Shown here piece by piece: positions 43,797 to 53,467 of a DNA stretch of 64,000 nucleotides. The notes under the pieces are model-generated. The model saw only the letters and a list, made by a program, of their open reading frames with translations, was not told the origin of the DNA and did no database searches. The DNA is from an uncultured bacterium (GTDB taxonomy: Bacteria; Bacteroidota; Rhodothermia; Rhodothermales; UBA10348), in assembly GCA_943788505.1 (NCBI GenBank), contig CALSQR010000002.1:441323-505322 (forward strand), given 5' to 3'. How positions within the stretch are numbered: position 1 is the stretch's first letter; each line of letters begins with the position of its first letter. A program made the position numbers and the translations under genes.

Positions 43797-46705
43797 CAGA
43801 ATCGGAAAGAGAGTCCGAACATCACGTGCCGCTGCGGAAGGAAACGTGCAGGGTTAAATGGCGGGAGTCCCGACGTATTCGGATCCTCAAATCGAGGGTC
43901 GCGAGTACCAGACGTGACATCGTAGTCCGGATTGCCCCGCAAGGCAATGAAGTCTGTTGACGCCGGATCTACATCCGGGTAGGCTTCTCCCGTTACAGGG
44001 TTAACGATAATGCTGTTCTTCTGATTGAACAGGTTGGTGACCTCCAGAGAGAATCGCATATCGGTCCCTTGTAAGGTGATCGTTTTGCGCATACTTAAGT
44101 CGAACCACCACCAAGTAGACCCAATTTCAGAATAGCGGGCCGCAGGATCTGAAACTGGTGCATAAATCGGACGCCAGTCCTGTTCGCCGCTGAAAGGGTT
44201 GACCTCGTTACCTTGATATTCAACCGGCGTATAACGCTGGCCGCTTCGTAGCGTGGAAGCAACCAGTGCGGAAATGCGGTTGAGACCCTTCACACCAAAC
44301 AAAGGGCGTTCTTTATCGTGCTGGAAGGTCAAACTGGTCTTGAAATCAAAAGGGCGATCCCAAGCCAATGGGGTTTCAAAGGTATTGTCGATGTCTCCGT
44401 TCGCGAGAAAATCAGAGAGGGCATCATTGTTCGTACTGGAGAGGCCTGTAGCGCGAGAGAATGATGCGGAAACCTGTCCACTGAAGCGCTCGCCAACTCG
44501 TTTCAGGTAGCTTGCTTCAATACCGCGGACGCGGGCAAAGTCTCCATTTACACGGAAGGCGCGAAGCACCTCCCTGCCTGTTGGATCTGGTACGATTACG
44601 CTCTCGACCGTGATGAAGTCAAACTTGTCCCGCCAGAAGGCCGTGACATTCAGGACATCATTGCTGGTGAACTGGGTGCGCAGACCTAACTCATAGGAAA
44701 TATCCACTTCTGGGTCCAAATTTGGGTTACCCAGATCTGAGAAGAAGGAACGATCCTGGAAGAAAGGATCCAGACCGGTGTAGACAAAGGTTGGATGCGG
44801 CAGCTTGGTCGAATGCCCGTAGTTGAAGAACATGACCCGGTTTTCCGTAATCGGGAACGAGACTCGCAGTTTGGGTAGCAGCCTGAATTTTGTCCGAAGG
44901 CCAAACAGCTTTACCGAGTCCTCTTTATAGGATTCCCGGATTGTGTCTAGGATCGGTGCCTGTTCATCGTCAATAAGGTCGTCGGCGTAGCGGCCTGGCG
45001 CCCAGTATTCAAATCGCATGCCGGCATTTGCAATCAATCCACGATAGCGGATCTGATGCGTTCCGAAAATAGCTCCTCGCCGAGGCTTCACACGCCATAT
45101 GTCGGATGAATCTCCCAAGCGATTCGTACTCGTGCCTTCGCCCGTTCCAATCGGCGCTCCAACCCAGGGACGAATCACATCGATCCACTGGTAGTCATTG
45201 AATTTGGCTTCAAAGCCTACGTTCGTTCGATTGTTTAAATCATCCGAGAACCGAGTGTAGGCAGCACGAAGGGTATACTCTTCGGCAAAGTGGTCATGAA
45301 AGCGGGTTGCAACGCCTCCGTTGTTGATCAATCCTGGCCCCGGTAGAACGAATTGAGCATTTGGGTCCAATGGTAGGCCATTCTCATCAACGAACAGATT
45401 GGCTGGCCACGACACGATCGAGAATGGATCAAGCTCCGTGTCCACATTGTCCGGACGCCAATCCCTGCCATTTGCATCAGCACGCAGACGAGTGAAGAGA
45501 CGGCTGAACTGCACATCGTAGAAGGACTGCTGATTGAGCACGTGCGACCATTTCAGATACGTAATGATATTGTCGTGTGCGTACGTACTTCCATTGTCCG
45601 GTTGCATTACGAACGCATACTGGAATCCAGGAGAGATCACGGCCTCATTCCCTGTAACCTGGAGCATCCTTGTGTTCTGATTCACGGTGAGGGAGCGCTG
45701 ATACGAGCCCTGCAGCTTCATTCCCGGACGCAATTCCCAGGTCAGCTTGGAAATACCATTCCATCGATTGCCCGTTCTGGGCAGGAGGGTTGTCCCATCC
45801 ATCAGGGATGTGCGTACCTGATTCGGAGAAGCTGTCTTGCGAGTAAAACCATCGGAGAGCTGGACCTGACCGGAGAGGAAAAAGCGAAGCTTCCCTTTCA
45901 CGATCGGACCACTCAGATTGGCCTCCCACACGTCCTCCATAAAATTCGCATTGGAGTCCTTATTGAATCCAAGGTTGTCTCGCTTGTGCGAAAAGAAGCC
46001 GGCAAACGTGTCCGAACCGTCTTGGGTCTGCACAGCCACGATGCCAGACGTAACGTCTCCAAATTCAGCTCCGATGCCGCCGGTAGTTACTTCTATCTCA
46101 GAAAACGCGTTTGATCCAATATCCAGACCAAAACCAGTTCCTGCGAGTGGGTCCTTGGCCGATACGCCATCGACATAGAATCCGGTCTCTGAAGCACGTC
46201 CGCCTCTAATGTAGAGCCCGGTTGGATCCCGAACGACACCAACCTGCGTGGCAACGGCTTGCTGCACATCGCGAAGAGGAGCCAGTTCTAGCTGCTCCTG
46301 AGAAATGGTCGATGAAGAGGAAGAGTTTTCTACATCGACTAGCGGCTTCTCGCCGATCACCACGATCTCATCCCCTGTCGATAAGACGGCAAAGCCCAGT
46401 TCCACGTCGAGTTCCGTCGTCTCACCATCGGTGATGACGACTTCGGTGAACAGTTTTGTCTCGAAGCCGATGAAGGAGATCCGTACTGAATACTCTCCAG
46501 CCCGGAGATTGGGAATCTCGAAGTCGCCTGAAAGACCTGTTGCTACGCCACGGGACGTGCCAACAACGATTACGTTAACTCCAGGAAGGGATTCGCCCGT
46601 TTCTGCATCTCGTACAACACCTTTCAGCACACCTTGCGCAAACGCAGCATCGGCGCTTAGGAGGAGCATCAGGAGAAAAACGATATGTGAGAGGCGCATT
46701 CTCAT
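43796..46705 (-). CDS. TonB-dependent outer-membrane receptor with carboxypeptidase-regulatory domain
   Basis: 969 residues. After a signal peptide, residues 25-110 are a carboxypeptidase-regulatory domain (GVLKGVVRDAETGESLPGVNVIV, IPNLRAGEYSVRISFIGFE). A plug follows (GLYIRGGRASETGFYVDGV, IEVTTGGIGAEFGDVTSGIVAVQT), then the barrel (FEYWAPGRYADD, NYGHSTKLPHPTFVYTG, LGNPNLDPE, VTNLFNQKNS) ending in RHVMFGLSFRF. It would import a ligand too large for porins using TonB energy. It overlaps its upstream lipoprotein by four bases and the PorV gene by one. The substrate is unknown; neighbouring nuclease-fold cargo suggests nucleic-acid fragments, as inference. Confidence 0.95.
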   Translation of the reverse strand: MRMRLSHIVFLLMLLLSADAAFAQGVLKGVVRDAETGESLPGVNVIVVGTSRGVATGLSGDFEIPNLRAGEYSVRISFIGFETKLFTEVVITDGETTELDVELGFAVLSTGDEIVVIGEKPLVDVENSSSSSTISQEQLELAPLRDVQQAVATQVGVVRDPTGLYIRGGRASETGFYVDGVSAKDPLAGTGFGLDIGSNAFSEIEVTTGGIGAEFGDVTSGIVAVQTQDGSDTFAGFFSHKRDNLGFNKDSNANFMEDVWEANLSGPIVKGKLRFFLSGQVQLSDGFTRKTASPNQVRTSLMDGTTLLPRTGNRWNGISKLTWELRPGMKLQGSYQRSLTVNQNTRMLQVTGNEAVISPGFQYAFVMQPDNGSTYAHDNIITYLKWSHVLNQQSFYDVQFSRLFTRLRADANGRDWRPDNVDTELDPFSIVSWPANLFVDENGLPLDPNAQFVLPGPGLINNGGVATRFHDHFAEEYTLRAAYTRFSDDLNNRTNVGFEAKFNDYQWIDVIRPWVGAPIGTGEGTSTNRLGDSSDIWRVKPRRGAIFGTHQIRYRGLIANAGMRFEYWAPGRYADDLIDDEQAPILDTIRESYKEDSVKLFGLRTKFRLLPKLRVSFPITENRVMFFNYGHSTKLPHPTFVYTGLDPFFQDRSFFSDLGNPNLDPEVDISYELGLRTQFTSNDVLNVTAFWRDKFDFITVESVIVPDPTGREVLRAFRVNGDFARVRGIEASYLKRVGERFSGQVSASFSRATGLSSTNNDALSDFLANGDIDNTFETPLAWDRPFDFKTSLTFQHDKERPLFGVKGLNRISALVASTLRSGQRYTPVEYQGNEVNPFSGEQDWRPIYAPVSDPAARYSEIGSTWWWFDLSMRKTITLQGTDMRFSLEVTNLFNQKNSIIVNPVTGEAYPDVDPASTDFIALRGNPDYDVTSGTRDPRFEDPNTSGLPPFNPARFLPQRHVMFGLSFRF

Positions 46706-48324
46706 TGTGGAAATCCGAGGCTTTCCAACATCAATTTCACGGCATCCTTCGCCGTCTCAGGATTTCCATCTTCCCCGACCACCAACGGAGACCCATTGGC
46801 TTCATTGACGAGCGGAATCGAAAACAGACCGATTCGTTGGTCGTCGCTTATCGATGCGATCGTGGATGGCCCTGGCCATACTCCACGCCGGTTACCGACG
46901 CGCGTAATGTATTGGAATTCTGCGTTGTAGAGTGGAATCGTTGCAGCGCTAGTCGCCACATATGGTAGCGTCGTAATCACGAACCCTCCCATTTTCAACG
47001 CGGGTAATGACCGGCCTGTACCCGGAAGGATGTTTGAGGCAGACAAAGGAGCGTTTCCCAGCAAGCGCAGGGTTTGCCTCAAGGAATCCGGAAACGCCGT
47101 CAAACTGTTTAGAGGAAGCAGCAATGTTGCTGCATTCGTTGCGATCTCTTCTGGATCAACGGGAAGTTGAATAGGCGAATGTACAAGCATCTTGCCACCT
47201 GCCTCGAAAAATGGCTCAAGAACAGGCGCAACGAATGGAAGATTATTGCCTACGATCTTGTCTGTCGTAGCAGAGGCCACCCAATAGATATAGTCGTACC
47301 CGCGCAGGAATCGGTCGAGGGCCGGTTGCGCCGTTGGCGGCAAAAGTGCGGAGCGCGGGAAGTTGCCTGACGATCCTGTCGTGTAAGGGGTGGTAATGTC
47401 CCACACATCGACTGGCGTGCCGGCTGGGAGATACTCCTTAAGCAAACCGAGGTGGAAAGCCGTCAACACTGGATGTGAGGCACGGCGGTGGTCATTCACA
47501 TATAAAATATTGCTGGTCTTGCCCTTCACGAACCAAGAGTACTCGATCCGAACAGACGTGGTGTCTGTCTGGTCAGCGGATCGCAAATACAGCGTATTCA
47601 TCTCCCCGATGCGGACGCCGGGCACCTTCAAACCGGTGGACTCAAATCCTCTACCGGTGAAGACATCAGCGTCGACGATCTGACCTGTTGATCCCGGATT
47701 TGTCTGGGGAAGGACAAACGTCGCAAAATTGACATCGGGAGGCAGCGCCACAAAGTTCAGTGAGTCATTAAAGCTCACATCAATACGTGCCAAATTGAGA
47801 GACCCATCTGGGTCATCGGCTACCCAACCAATGGACATCACATTAAACGTGGTGTCAGGTGGTAGATCGAATGGGCTGATCCTGATCTCTGGAGGAGAAT
47901 TCTGGATCGGGTATATCGTGCGGGCTGGCGTTGGATCGGCCAAGTCGGCATCATCCACAGCGCGCACTTCAAATACAACATCTGAAATTCGCTCCCCCTG
48001 ACGGATCGGCAGGAGAAACAAGGAATCAGTGGATTCGGTGAACGACCAATCAGCTAGTGCAGCGTTGTCGGCCGTATCGAAAAATCGGACTTCGTAGCCT
48101 TTTACAAAGCCGTCTGGGTCGTCGCCCGTCCACGAAATCCGAACTGTGCTAACGAGTCTGTCATCGCCCGTCAGGTTGTCCAACAGGGACTCATCCCGCA
48201 CGCTTAGCTGCGTGTCAGGAGGTCTGTTTTCGAACTCATCTCCCGAAAAACCGGAATCACACCCGAACACCAGCAGCGTGAGCAGCAGGATAGGGAGGTG
48301 ACGGATGTTGAGGAGGTGGTTCAT
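46702..48324 (-). CDS. Surface lipoprotein with Ig/Fn3-like domains
   Basis: 540 residues; the signal peptide ends LLVFGC (Cys22). The N-terminal part holds two Ig/Fn3-like domains (VRISWTGDDPDGFVKGYEVRFFDT, MSIGWVADDPDGSLNLARIDVS). The C-terminal half (SNILYVNDHRRASHPVLTAFHLGLL, RFLRGYDYIYWVASATTDK, EPFFEAGGKMLVHSPI, GLFSIPLVNEANGSPLVVG) resembles a glutamine-amidotransferase-like Rossmann-type region but lacks a visible catalytic triad. It is translationally coupled to the TonB receptor (ATGA), so it is a plausible receptor partner lipoprotein. A structured hairpin separates it from the upstream T9SS cargo gene. Confidence 0.72.
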   Translation of the reverse strand: MNHLLNIRHLPILLLTLLVFGCDSGFSGDEFENRPPDTQLSVRDESLLDNLTGDDRLVSTVRISWTGDDPDGFVKGYEVRFFDTADNAALADWSFTESTDSLFLLPIRQGERISDVVFEVRAVDDADLADPTPARTIYPIQNSPPEIRISPFDLPPDTTFNVMSIGWVADDPDGSLNLARIDVSFNDSLNFVALPPDVNFATFVLPQTNPGSTGQIVDADVFTGRGFESTGLKVPGVRIGEMNTLYLRSADQTDTTSVRIEYSWFVKGKTSNILYVNDHRRASHPVLTAFHLGLLKEYLPAGTPVDVWDITTPYTTGSSGNFPRSALLPPTAQPALDRFLRGYDYIYWVASATTDKIVGNNLPFVAPVLEPFFEAGGKMLVHSPIQLPVDPEEIATNAATLLLPLNSLTAFPDSLRQTLRLLGNAPLSASNILPGTGRSLPALKMGGFVITTLPYVATSAATIPLYNAEFQYITRVGNRRGVWPGPSTIASISDDQRIGLFSIPLVNEANGSPLVVGEDGNPETAKDAVKLMLESLGFPQ

Positions 48325-48412
48325 TTGCTATCAGTCCTTCGCGAGGCGAAGTAGTTGCTTTTCAGCACCCAAGCGGGAGGTATTACGTTTTTCCGCAGCA
48401 CAAAGGCTGCAG

Positions 48413-48468
48413 AAAACGGGGTTTCTTTGGGGGCGCGGCGCAGCCGCGCCCCCAAAGACTCCGTTTCA
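48413..48468. terminator. Long imperfect hairpin between two operon genes
   Basis: A core of 15 bp (48425-48439 with 48443-48457, loop gca) is flanked by further pairing of 48413-48424 with 48458-48468 containing small bulges. It lies between the stop of the T9SS cargo gene (48477) and the start of the lipoprotein (48324). The T-tract after the stem in either direction is poor, so partial termination or transcript stabilisation is more likely than complete termination. Confidence 0.6.
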
Positions 48469-48476
48469 AAAAGGGC

Positions 48477-50681
48477 CTACTTCATCAGAAGCATTGTGCG
48501 CGTCATTGTGCTGGATCCGTTGGAGATCCGGTACATGTACACGCCACTCGTCAAGCTCGAAGCGTCAAACGTTACCGTGTGACGACCAGAGGCCATCTGA
48601 CCATTGACAAGCGTTGCCACATTCCGCCCGAGGACGTCATAGACAGCCAGCGTGACGTCGGCAGTCTGTGCCATATCAAAGCTGATGCTCGTGCTTGGGT
48701 TGAACGGGTTCGGATAGTTCTGGTGCAACGTGAAAGCGTTTGGCACTTCGCCATCCTCGGTTGAAGTGTTGGTAACCGCTCCGATATCATCGAATGACTG
48801 TGGTACCAGCTTGAAATTGCTGAAGGAGTACCAAAGGATCCCCTGAACGAACTCGAGACGCTCGCCCGTTGCAAACACAGTGCCTGGATCATTGCCCGTG
48901 TATGAGAGCAATGACGAAGCATCGTCTACGCGGAGGGCATTGCCAGATGTTCCGTCACTGGAAAGCTCGAATTCCCCAAACGGACCGCTTGGGTCGTCAG
49001 CATTTGTTGCCGTGACAACTGCGTCTTCGATGCGAAGGAACATGCCTTCATGTGCTTCTGCAATAGCGCGGTCCTGCAGGACGTCGGTTGGGACTACAAT
49101 TGGATCCAAGGTAGCGCCACCCGTCGATACGACTGTGAACGACATGTTATCTTCGTCGAATTTCGTGAGTCCAAAGTCTTCTTCGATCCGAGCACTTGTT
49201 ACGTTGATAACATCGCCCGGGCGGAGGTCGACCAATCCTGCTGGCTCGTTGCTACCACCACTCACACTTTCCAGAGAAATACCAGACCAAGGCTCTGTGC
49301 CATCCTGAAGCGCCAAATTACCTGATTCAGCACTCAACGTGACAGTCGCCGTGATATCCATGGCAATCGTCTGACCTACAAATGGTGAATCACCAGGCTG
49401 TCCGTCAGCTGTTTGCTGGATGTGCGATATTCTCTGGATACCACCGTCCAAAACGCGGAACGAGAAGCCAGAAGAAACCGTCGTCGCACCGGTATCGTCC
49501 GTGGCTTCGATGCGGTAATCCGCAAAGTCGCCATCTGTCAAACCAGAGGAGATTTCAAATGACCACACGTTGTCCGCACCTGCCGCACCGGCAACCGTCG
49601 TTTCCGTCGCATTGCTCGTCGTCGTGAATACCAGATTGGCTCCTGTCAAGGAACGTGCTGGATCAGCGACAACTTCCGCCGTGATCGTAACTGGTGCTTG
49701 GGAGGAAGGAATTCCATCAGCAAGCGAGACATTGTTCACAGCTGGAGGTGATGCAGAAATGTCTACATCAGCATCTTCCATTGGGTTGACAGCCAGAGCA
49801 ACACCATTAGGAACAGCCAGTCCAAACGGATCAGAAGAGGTTCCGCCGTTGAATGTCACAAATCCTTGGACATTAACGGTAGCTCCAGGCGTCGGGGCTA
49901 CATAATCATCTGTACGCGTATTGAAATTGATTGGGTAGTCGTTGCGATCGTTGCGATAGCGTGTTGACGTGTCATACATGGAAACTGATGATGCGCCAGC
50001 ATCTGACGTCCAGTTCCAGTCAACGCGAGATCCAGATGTTCTGGTCAACGCAGAAGCGCCTTCAAAGCGAACATAGTTGCCGCGAAGGTTGCCAAGATTG
50101 TCCCAGTTGACACGAATAGCACCGTCCGCACCAACATCTGCGTTGAGGTCAGAAGTGGTTACCATGATCGGATCAAAAATCGGATCAGTTGCTGGATCAC
50201 GTGACCCGATAACAACTGGCGCTTCCGTTGGCGAGACCTGCATGGTTGTATTAAAAGGCCCAACCGTTCCTGTGATCTCTACAACATCACCAATGACCAA
50301 CCCGACGATACCAAGGTTTCCGCCGTCAACGACTTGGATTCCTTGACCTTCTGGACCTGTGGTGTCGGTCGCAACGTCGCGAACAAAGATGTGAACGCGT
50401 CCTGGGCGGCCTTCCGAGTTGACACTGGCGAGGCCTGAGTTGAGTGGGTCTGACATAACAACAACCGTAATCTTTACGGCTTCACCGCATAGGCTGTTAT
50501 ATATAAGACTGCCACAGCTATTCAAATCTCCTGTGGTGACCGCGTCTCCCAGAGTATTGAGCTGGTCAATTTGACCCTGTGGAATGGCGTTGATCTCAGC
50601 AACCGTTGTAACGGTCTGCGCAGCAGCCGTGCCAACCAGAAGGAGCGCAAACGCACACAATGTGGTAACGTATCGTAGCAT
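48477..50681 (-). CDS. Large secreted T9SS cargo with OB-fold-like repeats
   Basis: 734 residues from ATG 50681 (signal peptide YVTTLCAFALLLVGTAAAQ). It contains beta-rich modules marked GDVVEITGTVGPFNTTMQVSP, GATVNVQGFVTFNGG and PGDVINVTSARIEEDFGLTKF. Similar order occurs in OB-fold modules of secreted nucleases such as YhcR, but no nuclease site is visible here. An Ig-like region (PPAVNNVSLADGIPSSQAPV) is in the middle. The final ~75 residues (LHQNYPNPFNPSTSISFDM, DVLGRNVATLV, SGVYMYRISNGS) are a type-A T9SS sorting domain. It follows the other cargo by 31 bp. The role is unknown; nucleic-acid binding is a guess. Confidence 0.83.
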   Translation of the reverse strand: MLRYVTTLCAFALLLVGTAAAQTVTTVAEINAIPQGQIDQLNTLGDAVTTGDLNSCGSLIYNSLCGEAVKITVVVMSDPLNSGLASVNSEGRPGRVHIFVRDVATDTTGPEGQGIQVVDGGNLGIVGLVIGDVVEITGTVGPFNTTMQVSPTEAPVVIGSRDPATDPIFDPIMVTTSDLNADVGADGAIRVNWDNLGNLRGNYVRFEGASALTRTSGSRVDWNWTSDAGASSVSMYDTSTRYRNDRNDYPINFNTRTDDYVAPTPGATVNVQGFVTFNGGTSSDPFGLAVPNGVALAVNPMEDADVDISASPPAVNNVSLADGIPSSQAPVTITAEVVADPARSLTGANLVFTTTSNATETTVAGAAGADNVWSFEISSGLTDGDFADYRIEATDDTGATTVSSGFSFRVLDGGIQRISHIQQTADGQPGDSPFVGQTIAMDITATVTLSAESGNLALQDGTEPWSGISLESVSGGSNEPAGLVDLRPGDVINVTSARIEEDFGLTKFDEDNMSFTVVSTGGATLDPIVVPTDVLQDRAIAEAHEGMFLRIEDAVVTATNADDPSGPFGEFELSSDGTSGNALRVDDASSLLSYTGNDPGTVFATGERLEFVQGILWYSFSNFKLVPQSFDDIGAVTNTSTEDGEVPNAFTLHQNYPNPFNPSTSISFDMAQTADVTLAVYDVLGRNVATLVNGQMASGRHTVTFDASSLTSGVYMYRISNGSSTMTRTMLLMK

Positions 50682-50712
50682 GATATCCTCGATGGATTGT
50701 TGGTGGTTCGTT

Positions 50713-52893
50713 CTACTTGATAATGACAAATTTTCCCCGTTGGACACGAGAGGAATTGAGGTCCTTGACAGTGAACAAGTACAGTCCACCTGCAAGGCTC
50801 AGCCCATTTTCGGAAAGCAGGTCCCAAGAATGTTCTCCTCCGGAGAGGATGCGATTCTCGGCGCTAAAATCGTCGTACCAGCGAGTGTCTCCTTTGTAAG
50901 AATCGGACTCGTGGTGGAGCGTCTTGACGATTTCGCCTGCCAATGAGTAGATCCGGATTTCGGCTCTACTAGGTAAGTTGAAAAAATTCAGTTTTCGGGT
51001 GCGGGAGGTTCCGCCGTCCCACGCAGCATTTACACGGTATGGATTCGGATATACACCGACTTCCAGATCGTCCCCTGAATCAGAAGGTGGTGTTCCAGGG
51101 AAAACGCGGACGGCGTTGGCCACTCTGGATGATTCAAACGAGGTGAGGCCAGCATCTGGATCCCCTTCATCGATGGCCGTTACCGTAAATAGATACTGCC
51201 ACCCTCTTTTCAGGTCTCTCGCTTCAAACCGGTACCAATAGGCGCTCGTATCCGCGGAGAAAAACCGAGGTTCATCCAAGCGCACGGCATCAAACCCATT
51301 GTTGAATCCAGTACGGTTGCCCACTTTGTCATACTGGGCGATCAGAGTGGCTGCATCGAGAATGTTGCCTGCGCGATCATCGCCAGGATTGCTTCGATAC
51401 ACGCGATACCCTTCAAAATCCTGCTTCCCTGTTACTGGGTCCCTTGACAGCTCAGCCGTGCGGTCCCAATACATGGCAACAACCGATTCACCATCGGCAT
51501 CGCGCTCAAACTCTACTCGGACACCAGGAGATGCCGGAGGCTCTGGAATCAGGTACCGATCCAGCACTCCGTTTCCATTTACATCCTCTTCGGCGTCTAA
51601 GCGACCGTTAAAATTGTTGTCTTCGCCCGCGTACGTGCGACGTGCCCAACCAACATTATTGGCAAGCAGCGCCTGTGCTTCGGGCGTGTCGATGGGCTTG
51701 CCGGCCTGTCCCTGAAACTCCTCGGGCTTCAACGCTGCAACCAAGGCGAAGGTCACCGAAAGTGTATCTCCTGCAGCCACTGAAGGGAATGGTCCAAGAG
51801 GAGTCAACCCAATCCAGTTACCTGTTGAGCGCTGACCATCGGTACGAAGGCGATCGTACCACGCTTCGTGAGCGGCTTCAAATTCTCCATCAGTGACGTA
51901 CAAGGCGGGGTTTGGGAACGGTGTAGCCATTCTCCGATATCGTTCTTCATCGGTCGTTGGACGACTCTGATCATCAGTGCCTCCGCCAAACAACCACCAG
52001 CGTGGGTTTACAGCAGGTGGCACCAAACCTTGACTGATATACTCATCCGCCACCGCAGGATGAAAAAAGCGCGTTCTACCGGTGGATGAATCTCTCCACT
52101 CTGCCCCTAGAACCGCAATGGATCCATAAGTATTGGCGGTTTCCTCGACTCCGCCTGCATTAAATGCGTAGCTCGTTGTTAAGCTATCGATGAATCCGAG
52201 TCCGCCTTTATTAAAGAAGTTGCCGCCGGTGTCATTCGTAGTATTGATGTTTCGCACCACGAGGTCGTGATACATTCCTACATAGACATCATCCCAAGCA
52301 GACTGAGAGATATTGATGATGTCGAAGTTGAGAATGACAAAGGATTCCGTAAATGGGAAATTCCAGGCGTGGGACTGGACTTCGACTTTCATGCCGAGTC
52401 GTCCGCCGGGATCTGGCATAGGAAGCGATGTGCCAGGAAGCACGGCCGACGTATCCTCAAACGCAGAGAGAAGGTCGAGGTGACTAATAGCTTGCCTCGT
52501 GAACGCATCAGATGTGGGAAGCGATGATCGGCTGAATATGGTCGATGACTGCGCCACTTCGTATCCAGCTGCGCCAGGCGAATAGCCTCCGCCGGTTGTG
52601 ACGGCCGCCGTTCTTACCGTAATGACACCGTCTGATCTAACAGCTCCAACCCACAGACCAGACTCAAACAAATGCTCGATGCCCGAATTCAGCGGATACT
52701 CAAAGGAAGGAGGTCCAGTCGGGTTGCTTCGAACGTTAGCTTTCCCGAAAAACCCAGCATTCGTGATAGTGACACCCACATTCCCGACGTCTACGACTGC
52801 TTCTTCGTACAAAGCCTGTGCATACACCGCTTCTGTTTCGCCCTGCGAGAGGAGAAATGCCAGTGAACACAAAACGACGAATCGATTCAACAA
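50713..52893 (-). CDS. Secreted T9SS cargo with calcium-loop region
   Basis: 726 residues, first gene of the operon. After the signal peptide it has long beta-rich parts with an aromatic FPFTESFVILNFDIINIS segment and WYRFEARDLKRGWQYLFTVTAID (Fn3-like). DNNFNGRLDAEEDVNGNGV is a double EF-hand or dockerin-type calcium-binding loop. The C-terminal part (VGVYPNPYRVNAAW, IRIYSLAGEIVKTL, SLAGGLYLFTVKD) is a T9SS sorting domain. A promoter-like arrangement (TTG near 52944 and TAGTTTAA near 52924 on the minus strand) lies just upstream but is weak. No enzymatic motif is recognised. Confidence 0.82.
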   Translation of the reverse strand: MLNRFVVLCSLAFLLSQGETEAVYAQALYEEAVVDVGNVGVTITNAGFFGKANVRSNPTGPPSFEYPLNSGIEHLFESGLWVGAVRSDGVITVRTAAVTTGGGYSPGAAGYEVAQSSTIFSRSSLPTSDAFTRQAISHLDLLSAFEDTSAVLPGTSLPMPDPGGRLGMKVEVQSHAWNFPFTESFVILNFDIINISQSAWDDVYVGMYHDLVVRNINTTNDTGGNFFNKGGLGFIDSLTTSYAFNAGGVEETANTYGSIAVLGAEWRDSSTGRTRFFHPAVADEYISQGLVPPAVNPRWWLFGGGTDDQSRPTTDEERYRRMATPFPNPALYVTDGEFEAAHEAWYDRLRTDGQRSTGNWIGLTPLGPFPSVAAGDTLSVTFALVAALKPEEFQGQAGKPIDTPEAQALLANNVGWARRTYAGEDNNFNGRLDAEEDVNGNGVLDRYLIPEPPASPGVRVEFERDADGESVVAMYWDRTAELSRDPVTGKQDFEGYRVYRSNPGDDRAGNILDAATLIAQYDKVGNRTGFNNGFDAVRLDEPRFFSADTSAYWYRFEARDLKRGWQYLFTVTAIDEGDPDAGLTSFESSRVANAVRVFPGTPPSDSGDDLEVGVYPNPYRVNAAWDGGTSRTRKLNFFNLPSRAEIRIYSLAGEIVKTLHHESDSYKGDTRWYDDFSAENRILSGGEHSWDLLSENGLSLAGGLYLFTVKDLNSSRVQRGKFVIIK

Positions 52894-53118
52894 AACGTAG
52901 TGGGAAACTCGCTAGGTTAAACTATCGAACTGATCCTTCCGCAACCTCTTGAACGCACACACGATCCGGTTCGGATTGGAGATAAAGCCCGAGGACGGAA
53001 CTGAATGGGCGACCGGGATAATACGGGGGCAATTTCGGTTTGGAAAGGCGATTACTAACCTAATGGGCACCAGTTATCCACAATCCGTCAGCATTCACAG
53101 TCTGTTAATCTAAAGTCA

Positions 53119-53436
53119 GTCGAACACCTCGATCAATATCCCCATTTTGCCCATCTGCACGTCTCGCATGAGGCCCAGCTGATTTACGACGAGCCAGAGC
53201 CACTGCCTTTTGCTGCCCGTCATTGGCTCGGCGCTGCGTTGCTTAACGCTGAAAACGCCGGTGAAGCCACCGAGGTGTACCGGGCAGAATTGGAGGATCA
53301 CCCGAACAACGGGTGGTCTCTTTTGGGGCTGCGTGCAGCGCTTGATATGATGGGGCAGACGGAAGACGATGTGAACGCTGCTTTCGATGCCTCTTGGGCG
53401 CGCTCTGACACCTGGATTCGTGTATCACGATTCTGA
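53119..53436 (+). pseudogene. C-terminal remnant of a TPR-containing protein
   Basis: The frame from 53119 to TGA 53434-53436 has no ATG and is open back to a stop near 53056-53058. EAQLIYDEPEPLPFAARHWL, GAALLNAENAGEATEVYRAE, DHPNNGWSLLGLRAAL and WARSDTWIRVSRF match the terminal part of a common bacterial TPR protein family ending in SRF. Everything N-terminal of this part is missing. It lies between the start of the T9SS cargo operon and the permease gene, so it marks a deletion or rearrangement. Its sequence is otherwise well kept, implying recent loss. Confidence 0.75.
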
Positions 53437-53467
53437 TCGTGCGCTCAGAATAGGATTTTCAGGCAGA

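Noticed and set aside
45542-46114. 190-codon plus-strand frame inside the TonB receptor gene
   Set aside because: Antisense to the plug and barrel regions, with no domain pattern; a shadow of strong codon use on the opposite strand.
52917-52944. Bacteroidota-type promoter (TTG and TAGTTTAA spaced 17 bases, minus strand) upstream of the T9SS operon
   Set aside because: The match to the consensus is partial and such motifs are common by chance; not listed as a feature.
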